From Clostridia bacterium (GTDB lineage Bacteria > Bacillota > Clostridia > Christensenellales > Borkfalkiaceae): a DNA stretch of 11,167 bases. Shown here piece after piece: positions 4,948-11,167 of the stretch (positions are counted from its first letter, which is position 1; each line of letters begins with the position of its first letter). The notes under the pieces were generated by a model that saw nothing but the letters and a program-made list of their open reading frames with translations, was not told the DNA's origin and did no database searches. Where the stretch lies: assembly GCA_017457345.1 (NCBI GenBank), contig JAFTHR010000076.1, forward strand, positions 1 through 11,167, in the 5' to 3' direction. The position numbers were made by a program, and so were the translations under genes.

Positions 4948-6927
4948 TTATTCTAATTCGAACGCGCCCGTGTACAGTTGATAGTACATCCCTTTTTGTT
5001 CAATGAGTTGGGCGTGCGTGCCACGCTCGATAATTCTACCGTGGTCAAGCACCATAATGGCGTTCGAATTCATAACCGTGGAAAGCCTGTGCGCGATAAC
5101 GAATACCGTGCGCCCTTTCATCAGTTTATCCATACCGTCTTGTACTAGAGCTTCCGTTCTCGTATCGATAGAAGACGTTGCTTCGTCTAAAATCATCACG
5201 GGGGGATCGGCTACCGCCGCGCGCGCAATCGATAGCAGTTGGCGTTGCCCCTGCGAAAGGCTTGCGCCGTTGTTCGTAAGCACCGTTTCGTAGCCGTGCG
5301 GTAAACGACGAATAAAATCGTGCGCGTTTGCAAGTTTCGCCGCTTCGATACACTCTTCATCCGTTGCGTCCAACCTGCCGTAACGGATGTTATCCATCAC
5401 CGTACCCGTGAACAAATTCACGTCCTGTAATACCACGCCGAGAGAGCGGCGCAAATCGTCTTTACAGATTTTGCTCACGTTGATCCCGTCGTAGCGGATT
5501 TTTCCTCTGGAAATATCGTAAAACCGGTTGATAAGGTTAGTGATGGTAGTTTTCCCCGCACCCGTTGCGCCCACGAACGCAATTTTTTGCCCGGGCTTTG
5601 CATAGAGCGATACTTCGGAAAGTACCTGCTTTTCGGGTACGTACCCAAAGTCTACGCCTTCCATCATAATATCCCCTTTGAGTTCCACGTAGGTGGTTGT
5701 ACCGTCCGCCTTATGATAATGTTTCCAAGCCCAAAGCCCCGTGCGTTCTTGCGTTTCCATAAGTTCGCCGTTTTCGCCGCGTTTGGCGTTCACAAGTTTC
5801 ACGTATCCTTCGTCCTGCTCGGGTTGTTCGTCCATTAACGTGAACACGCGGCTCGCACCTGCAAGCCCCATTGCCACCATGGATACTTGTTGAGACATTT
5901 GGTTTACCACTTGGGTGAAATTTCTAGACATACTCAAAAACGCCACCACAACGCCTACGCCCATTACGCCAACGCCGCTAACGATACTTTGCAACCCTAC
6001 GTTCGACCAGCCGAACATCACCCATAAGCCGCCTACAATCGTTAATAACACGTAGGTAAAATTACCGATATTGCTAAGGATAGGGCCTAAAATGTTGCCG
6101 AACACGTGTGCTTTTTCACTATCGTGAAACAACTTATCGTTATAGCGGTCGAAATGTTCTTTGGCGCGTTCTTCGTAGGTAAACACCTTTACCACTTTTT
6201 GCCCTTTAATCATCTCTTCCACGAACCCTTCTTCTTGGGCAAGGGACGTTTGTTGCGCCACCATATATTTTGCCGAATTGCCGCCGATTTTCTTCACCAC
6301 AAAGGTCATAAACAGCGTGCAAACGGTAATAACGAGCGTAAGCCACACGCTATACCAAAGCATCATAGCAATGGAGGTGACGAGCGTTAAAATACTACTG
6401 ATAAACGAAGGTAAACTATGCCCGATAAACTGGCGGGTTGCATCCGTATCGTTCGTATAACCACTCATAATTTCGCCGTGAGCGTGCGTATCGAAATACT
6501 TAATGGGAAGGGATTGCATTTTTGCAAACATTTCCGTTCGCAAATGATAGAGCATCCCTTGCGTGATAATCGCCATCAAACGGTTTTGCATAAACGTTGC
6601 CAGCACGATAAGCAGGTAAATGCTAAGCATGCCGATAATCATACCCACTAGTTTTTTCTCGATATATGCAAAGCCGTAGGCAATGCCGCTAGGGATCACG
6701 TCGTCGATAATCGTTTGCAGGAACACCGAAGAAACCAACCCGCTCACCGAGCAAATCATAATGCTAGCGATAACGAGCAGCACCTGCCACTTATAATGCT
6801 TAAATAAAAGTTTCAATAAGCGGGTAAACGTGCCTTTTTTAATCGCACCCTTGGGCACGGGCATTCCCCTGCCGCGCATAGGACGAACCGCACGGGGTTT
6901 TTGTTCGTAGGTCTTTTGTTCAGCCAT
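4948..6927 (-). CDS. ABC exporter half-transporter, BmrD-like, catalytic subunit
   Basis: This is a membrane ATPase half-transporter that should pair with the product of the gene just upstream. The 659 residues have a basic N-terminal extension (1-33), six membrane helices (about 45-350), then an ATPase domain. Walker A is GATGAGKT (453-460), the signature is the variant LSQGQ (557-561), Walker B is VMILDEATS with catalytic Glu582, and the switch His is His613. An insert (about 378-415) between membrane and ATPase parts is typical of the longer partner in this subfamily (B. subtilis BmrD is about 670 residues). Its intact Glu and His serve the canonical ATP site together with the partner's SGGQ signature. 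The start overlaps the partner's stop by one base (TAATG), with AAGGGGGTG seven bases before. Likely substrates are drugs, lipids or peptides, which the sequence does not settle. It lacks a peptidase domain. Confidence 0.93.
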   Translation of the reverse strand: MAEQKTYEQKPRAVRPMRGRGMPVPKGAIKKGTFTRLLKLLFKHYKWQVLLVIASIMICSVSGLVSSVFLQTIIDDVIPSGIAYGFAYIEKKLVGMIIGMLSIYLLIVLATFMQNRLMAIITQGMLYHLRTEMFAKMQSLPIKYFDTHAHGEIMSGYTNDTDATRQFIGHSLPSFISSILTLVTSIAMMLWYSVWLTLVITVCTLFMTFVVKKIGGNSAKYMVAQQTSLAQEEGFVEEMIKGQKVVKVFTYEERAKEHFDRYNDKLFHDSEKAHVFGNILGPILSNIGNFTYVLLTIVGGLWVMFGWSNVGLQSIVSGVGVMGVGVVVAFLSMSRNFTQVVNQMSQQVSMVAMGLAGASRVFTLMDEQPEQDEGYVKLVNAKRGENGELMETQERTGLWAWKHYHKADGTTTYVELKGDIMMEGVDFGYVPEKQVLSEVSLYAKPGQKIAFVGATGAGKTTITNLINRFYDISRGKIRYDGINVSKICKDDLRRSLGVVLQDVNLFTGTVMDNIRYGRLDATDEECIEAAKLANAHDFIRRLPHGYETVLTNNGASLSQGQRQLLSIARAAVADPPVMILDEATSSIDTRTEALVQDGMDKLMKGRTVFVIAHRLSTVMNSNAIMVLDHGRIIERGTHAQLIEQKGMYYQLYTGAFELE

Positions 6928-8690
6928 TACCGTTCACCCCCTTGCGATTTAATTTTAGTTTGTTCTTGATAGATCTCGCGGTACACGTCGCTCGATTTCA
7001 AAAGTTCTTCGTGCGTACCTTGCGCGATAATTTTACCGCCGTCTAGCACCAGAATTTTATCGGCGTGTTCCACCGAAGAAATCCGCTGCGCAATAATGAT
7101 TTTCGTGGTATCGGGAATTGCCTTTTTAAAAGCGTGGCGAATCAACGCGTCCGTCTTGGTATCCACGGCACTCGTAGAGTCGTCTAAAATCAAAACTTTC
7201 GGTTTACGCAAAAGTGCACGGGCAATACAAAGCCGTTGTTTTTGCCCGCCCGAAACGTTCGTACCGCCTTGCTCGATATACGTATCGTAGCCTTCGGGGA
7301 AGGACCGAATAAACTCGTCTGCCTGCGCCTGTTTACACGCTTCGATAAGTTCTTCGTCCGTTGCGTTTTCGTTCCCCCAACGCAAATTCTCTTTGATCGT
7401 GCCCGAGAATAAAACGTTCTTTTGGAGTACTACGGAAACGTCTTTTCTAAGCGCCTTTAAGTCGTAGTCCTTCACGTTCACACCGCCCACTAAAACGTTC
7501 CCCTCGGTCGCGTCGTAAAGGCGGGGAATGAGTTGAATAAGGGTGGTTTTTGAAGACCCTGTCCCCCCTAAAACGCCCACCGTTTCCCCTGAGCGAATAT
7601 CTAAGTTAATATCAGACAACGCGTACACGGTAGCTTCCTTTGCGTATTTAAAACTAACGTTTTCAAAGCGAATTGCACCGCTTGCAACTTCTTGCACGCC
7701 GTTTTCTACCCCTTTGATGTCTTCTTCTTCGTTCAGCACTTCCGTGATACGGCGAGCCGATTCAACGGACATAGTGAGCATGACGAACACCATAGAGAAC
7801 ATCATCAAACACGAAAGCACTTGGATGCCGTAGGTGATGAGCGCCGAAAGTTCGGTTGCCGTGAAATCAACGCCTGCCCCGCCGATAATTTGTTTTACGC
7901 CGAGATAGGAAATTAACACGGACGCGAAGTTGATGAAAAGCGTCATAATCGGGGCGTTCAAGCCAACGATTTTTTCCGCTTTCGTGAAGTCGTTTCGAAC
8001 TTCGCTTGCCGCTTTATCGAACTTCTCCTTTTCGTATTCTTCCCGCACGAAAGATTTTACCACGCGAATCCCGCCAACGTTTTCTTGAACGGAATTATTG
8101 AGCGCGTCGTACTTTTTAAAAATACGGCGGAAAAAGGGCATTACGTAGCGCACGATCGAAAAGATCACCGCACCGAGCACGGGTACGATCGCAAGGAAAA
8201 TCCACGCAAGCGAAGGGTTAATTACGAAACTCATAATCACCGCGAAAATGAATTGCAACGGCACGCGCACCACGATTCGCAAGCACATTTGATAGGCTTG
8301 TTGTACGTTCGTCACGTCCGTAGTCAACCGCGTGACTAAGGAATTCGAAGAAAACTTATCCACGTTCGCAAACGAGAATTTTTGCACGCGGTAGAATAAA
8401 TCGTGCCGTAAATTGCTCGCAAAGCCGCAACTTGCCGTTGCCGCGAATTTACCCGCAAGCGCACCGCTCGTTAGAGATACGCAGGCAAGCGCAATCAAGA
8501 TGCCGCCGTACGTTAAAATATGTTCCATTGCGTTGGGAGCGGAGAGCGCTGCTTGGTTGATCATTTGCGCCATAAAAAAGGGAATTAAACACTCGCAAAA
8601 CGCTTCTATCACCATAAAGATCGGCGTTATTAGCGAAGGTTTTTTATATTGCCGCACGCTTTTTAACAACGTTTTTACCGTACCGTTCAT
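6927..8690 (-). CDS. ABC exporter half-transporter, BmrC-like, degenerate-site subunit
   Basis: This is the first gene of the two-gene exporter operon: 587 residues with six membrane helices (about 18-310) and an ATPase domain. Walker A is GGTGSSKT (375-382), with Ser380 where Gly is usual. The signature is a normal VSGGQ (479-483). Walker B is VLILDDSTS, with Asp504 in place of the catalytic Glu, and the switch residue is Gln535 in IIIAQR in place of His. These substitutions are the known mark of the degenerate subunit in heterodimeric exporters such as BmrC and TM287, so they indicate asymmetry and not decay. Length matches BmrC (about 585). The ATG at 8690 has AAGGAG (8696-8701) five bases before it. 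Transcription comes from the consensus promoter at 8728-8756. The leader is too short to hold a BmrB-like attenuator peptide. Substrate unknown. Confidence 0.93.
   Translation of the reverse strand: MNGTVKTLLKSVRQYKKPSLITPIFMVIEAFCECLIPFFMAQMINQAALSAPNAMEHILTYGGILIALACVSLTSGALAGKFAATASCGFASNLRHDLFYRVQKFSFANVDKFSSNSLVTRLTTDVTNVQQAYQMCLRIVVRVPLQFIFAVIMSFVINPSLAWIFLAIVPVLGAVIFSIVRYVMPFFRRIFKKYDALNNSVQENVGGIRVVKSFVREEYEKEKFDKAASEVRNDFTKAEKIVGLNAPIMTLFINFASVLISYLGVKQIIGGAGVDFTATELSALITYGIQVLSCLMMFSMVFVMLTMSVESARRITEVLNEEEDIKGVENGVQEVASGAIRFENVSFKYAKEATVYALSDINLDIRSGETVGVLGGTGSSKTTLIQLIPRLYDATEGNVLVGGVNVKDYDLKALRKDVSVVLQKNVLFSGTIKENLRWGNENATDEELIEACKQAQADEFIRSFPEGYDTYIEQGGTNVSGGQKQRLCIARALLRKPKVLILDDSTSAVDTKTDALIRHAFKKAIPDTTKIIIAQRISSVEHADKILVLDGGKIIAQGTHEELLKSSDVYREIYQEQTKIKSQGGER
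6935..6943 (-). promoter_or_regulatory. Strong ribosome-binding site inside the end of the upstream ABC gene
   Basis: AAGGGGGTG lies in the last codons of the first transporter gene, seven bases before the ATG of the second. With the TAATG overlap, this indicates translational coupling and near-equal production of the two subunits. Confidence 0.8.
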
Positions 8691-8727
8691 TTTTTCTCCT
8701 TCTATTCTTCTCTTTTTTTTCCATTTT

Positions 8728-8756
8728 ATTATATTTTTTCACCGCAAAAATGTCAA
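8728..8756 (-). promoter_or_regulatory. Perfect-consensus promoter of the ABC exporter operon
   Basis: TTGACA (8751-8756) and TATAAT (8728-8733) are exactly 17 bp apart on the minus strand. The predicted start of transcription is near 8721, about 30 bases before the first ATG. It is the only promoter in the window with both boxes perfect. Confidence 0.85.
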
Positions 8757-8793
8757 CCGTTTGATCCCTTTAAAAAACGCATTTCATCTTTTT

Positions 8794-8813
8794 TTCATAA
8801 AAGTATTTATGAA
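8794..8813. repeat. 20-bp palindrome upstream of the exporter promoter
   Basis: TTCATAAA and TTTATGAA (8794-8801 and 8806-8813) are perfect 8-bp arms with a 4-base centre, about 38 bp upstream of the -35 box. It could bind a dimeric regulator (activator position) or be a second hairpin behind the clpB terminator. On the minus strand it is followed by A, not T, so it is not itself a terminator in that direction. Confidence 0.4.
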
Positions 8814-8818
8814 TTAAT

Positions 8819-8845
8819 AAACCCGACGTTTTTCACGCCGGGTTT
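8819..8845 (-). terminator. Intrinsic terminator downstream of clpB
   Basis: A 10-bp stem (8819-8828 with 8836-8845) and a 7-base loop lie 23 bases after the clpB stop. The single imperfect pair is G-U in minus-strand RNA and A-C on the other strand, favouring minus-strand use. The following T tract is broken (TTTATTAATT includes part of the stem), so some readthrough is likely. Confidence 0.7.
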
Positions 8846-8868
8846 TCCTTGTTCAAACCTATTTTGCC

Positions 8869-11167
8869 TTATTCCACCGTTAAACCGCTTTCGTTTACGC
8901 CGATAGCAATTTCACTCCCTGCTTTGAGTTCCCCGCTAAGCAGTTTTTTTGCAATCGCCGTTTCCAAACCGTTTTGTAAATACCGCTTTAACGGACGCGC
9001 CCCGTACACGGGATCGTAGCCGCGCTCCACGATATATTCCAAGGCTTCTTCGCTTAAACGCAACGAAAGTTGTTTTTGCTCTAAACGCTTGGAAAGGTCT
9101 TTAAGCAACAATCCCACAATCGTTTTGATCTCCGCTTTTTGGAGCGGTTTAAAGAATACCGTCTCGTCTAAACGGTTCAAAAATTCCGGTCTAAACGCCT
9201 TTTTCAAAAGGCTCTTCACTTCCGCTTGTGCGCTTTCGGTAATTTCTCCGTTCTTTCCTATCCCTTCTAAAATTGCCGAAGAGCCAAGGTTAGAAGTTAA
9301 AATGAGCACGGTGTTTTTAAAGTCTACCGTTTTCCCTTGCCCGTCGGTAATTCTTCCGTCGTCGAGCACTTGCAAAAGCACGTTGAATACTTCTGGATGC
9401 GCCTTTTCCACCTCGTCGAACAAAATCACCGAATAAGGTTTTCTGCGCACCGCTTCCGTAAGTTGCCCGCCTTCGTCGGAACCCACGTATCCGGGAGGCG
9501 CACCGATCAAACGGGATACGGCGTGCTTTTCCATATATTCGCTCATATCAATGCGGATCATATTCTTCTCGTCGTCGAACAGCGTACGAGCAAGCGTTTT
9601 GGCAAGTTCCGTTTTCCCCACACCCGTAGGGCCTAAGAATAAGAACGAGCCGATAGGTCTATCGGGATCGGCAATGCCTGCACGCGAACGCAAGATGGCG
9701 TTCGCCACCGCTTCTACCGCTTCGTTTTGACCGATTACTCGCTCGTGCAAACCTTCGGCAAGGCGCAACAGTTTTTCCCGTTCGCCTTCTAACAGTTTTG
9801 CCACGGGTATCCCCGTCCAACGCGCCACGATACGGGAGATTTCTTCTTCGCTAACGTGGTCTCTAAGCAAGCCGTTTTCTTCTTTTAAAGAGTTCCCTGC
9901 CCCGCTCTTTTTCTTTTCGCACTCTTCTAGTTCCTTTTTAAGAGCGGGGATTTTTCCATAGCGGAACGCCGAGGCTTTTTCCAAATCGTATTCCCGTTCC
10001 GCCTTTTCAAGCGCGGCGTTTGCTTCTTCTAACTCTTCCCTTAATTTTTGCTCTTTACCGATAAACGCCTTCTCTTTCTCCCAACGCTCTTTCATAGAAG
10101 CGTACTCTTTTCGAAGGGCAGAAAGTTCTTTTTGAATCTCCGTTAAATGATTTCCAGAGAGTTCGTCCGTCTCCTTTTTAAGCGCGTTTTCTTCAATTTC
10201 TAGTTGCATAATTTTGCGTGCGATTTCATCCATTTCAGAAGGCATAGACTGCATTTCCGTTTTAATGAGCGCACAGGCTTCGTCTACCAAGTCGATCGCC
10301 TTATCCGGCAAAAATCTATCCGTAATATAACGATTAGAAAGGGTTGCCGCTGCGATCAATGCGCCGTCTTGAATTTTCACACCGTGGTACACCTCGTACC
10401 GCTCTTTAAGACCACGCAAAATAGAAATGGTATCTTCCACCGTAGGCTCTCCTACAAGCACCGGTTGAAAACGCCGTTCAAGCGCCGGATCTTTCTCTAC
10501 GTATTTTCGGTATTCGTCTAACGTGGTTGCACCGATACAATGCAATTCTCCGCGCGCAAGCATCGGTTTTAATAGATTACCGGCATCCATAGCGCCGTCC
10601 GTTTTACCTGCGCCTACAATGGTATGCAACTCGTCGATAAACAAAATGATCCCGCCGTCGCTTTTTTTCACTTCGGCAAGCACCGCTTTTAATCTCTCTT
10701 CAAATTCGCCGCGGTATTTTGCCCCTGCAATTAACGCGCCGATATCGAGTGAGAACACCTTTCTATCTTTGAGCGAATCGGGCACGTCCCCTTTCATAAT
10801 TCGGATCGCAAGCCCTTCGGCGATCGCCGTTTTCCCCACGCCCGCTTCCCCGATAAGTACGGGATTGTTTTTCGTTTTTCTCGATAAGATACGCACCACG
10901 TTTCGAATCTCTTCATCTCTACCGATCACGGGATCGATTTTTTGCGCGCGGGCTTTTTCCACCAAATCCACGCCGTATTTATTGAGCACGTCGTACGTGT
11001 CTTCGGGATTTTCGCTATTTACTCGTTGATTTCCGCGCACGCTTGCAAGCGATTGCATAAACTCTTGTTCGCTAACGCCGTACTTTTTAAAAAGGGATTT
11101 TATATCGCTATCCGCCTTTTCTATAAGCCCCAACAATAAATGCTCCACCGAAACGAAGGAATCTCCC
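8869..11167 (-). CDS. clpB: ATP-dependent disaggregase ClpB, 5' end cut by window edge
   Basis: ClpB is a cytoplasmic hexameric AAA+ machine that threads aggregated proteins through its pore, working with DnaK. The frame is open to the right edge; residues GDSFVSVEHLLLGLIE show the end of the N-domain, so about 95 residues are missing. Counting from the Val codon at 11148: first ATPase domain with GEAGVGKT (100-107), ILFIDE (168-173) and the pore loop with Tyr145 in AKYRGEFEER; the coiled-coil middle domain (about 305-425), which distinguishes ClpB from ClpC and ClpA; second ATPase domain with GPTGVGKT (506-513), pore loop GYVG (553-556), VILFDE (574-579), RPEFLNRLDE (653-662) and sensor-2 GARPLKR (716-722). 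The C-terminus ends in ESGLTVE. An apparent GTG start at 11148 is an internal Val codon. Promoter and any heat-shock operator lie outside the window. Confidence 0.97.
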   Translation of the reverse strand, partial: GDSFVSVEHLLLGLIEKADSDIKSLFKKYGVSEQEFMQSLASVRGNQRVNSENPEDTYDVLNKYGVDLVEKARAQKIDPVIGRDEEIRNVVRILSRKTKNNPVLIGEAGVGKTAIAEGLAIRIMKGDVPDSLKDRKVFSLDIGALIAGAKYRGEFEERLKAVLAEVKKSDGGIILFIDELHTIVGAGKTDGAMDAGNLLKPMLARGELHCIGATTLDEYRKYVEKDPALERRFQPVLVGEPTVEDTISILRGLKERYEVYHGVKIQDGALIAAATLSNRYITDRFLPDKAIDLVDEACALIKTEMQSMPSEMDEIARKIMQLEIEENALKKETDELSGNHLTEIQKELSALRKEYASMKERWEKEKAFIGKEQKLREELEEANAALEKAEREYDLEKASAFRYGKIPALKKELEECEKKKSGAGNSLKEENGLLRDHVSEEEISRIVARWTGIPVAKLLEGEREKLLRLAEGLHERVIGQNEAVEAVANAILRSRAGIADPDRPIGSFLFLGPTGVGKTELAKTLARTLFDDEKNMIRIDMSEYMEKHAVSRLIGAPPGYVGSDEGGQLTEAVRRKPYSVILFDEVEKAHPEVFNVLLQVLDDGRITDGQGKTVDFKNTVLILTSNLGSSAILEGIGKNGEITESAQAEVKSLLKKAFRPEFLNRLDETVFFKPLQKAEIKTIVGLLLKDLSKRLEQKQLSLRLSEEALEYIVERGYDPVYGARPLKRYLQNGLETAIAKKLLSGELKAGSEIAIGVNESGLTVE

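Noticed and set aside
6927..8690. Loss of the catalytic Glu and switch His as evidence that the first ABC gene is a pseudogene.
   Set aside because: The pattern is the standard degenerate half of heterodimeric exporters, and the frame, signature motif and partner coupling are intact.
8869..11148. GTG at 11148 as the start of an N-terminally truncated ClpB.
   Set aside because: The frame stays open to the window edge and encodes conserved ClpB N-domain residues (GDSFVSVEHLL), so the codon is an internal Val.

Overview
The window looks like chromosomal DNA from a member of the class Clostridia (Bacillota). The best evidence is an intact SCIFF locus: a six-cysteine ranthipeptide precursor and its radical SAM maturase, lying among tgt, yajC, a TIGR04086-type membrane protein and a SecD-like gene. 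That neighbourhood is characteristic of Clostridia. The SecD is divergent, which fits an uncultured or gut-associated lineage, but I cannot name a genus. All eight genes read on the minus strand, and the two outermost genes are cut by the window edges. I saw no mobile element, tRNA, rRNA or CRISPR array.

In transcription order (high to low coordinates): clpB lacks its first ~95 residues at the right edge and ends at 8869, followed by a hairpin terminator (8819-8845). A perfect-consensus sigma-A promoter (8728-8756) then drives two ABC half-transporters (6927-8690 and 4948-6927), translationally coupled through a TAATG overlap. They form a BmrCD-like heterodimeric exporter with one degenerate and one canonical ATPase site. 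A clean terminator (4905-4934) closes that unit, and the tgt promoter overlaps its downstream edge.

The left half is a Sec and peptide cassette: tgt (queuosine tRNA modification), yajC (Sec accessory), a 124-residue four-helix membrane protein (TIGR04086-like), scfA (SCIFF precursor, 50 aa, too short for routine gene finding), scfB (maturase), and secD, which runs off the left edge. Several stretches between these genes carry RNA structures of possible regulatory weight. A 9-bp hairpin after yajC hides the ribosome-binding site of the membrane-protein gene. A strong intrinsic terminator sits between scfA and scfB, so the peptide should be made in excess over its enzyme. An inverted repeat and a hairpin flank the secD start region.

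Functionally, ScfB should bind the leader of ScfA, install thioether cross-link(s), and act beside genes for the SecDF-YajC translocase accessory complex. The cellular role of SCIFF peptides is not settled. The placement between yajC and secD, with a small membrane protein of unknown function, is the most interesting aspect of the window.
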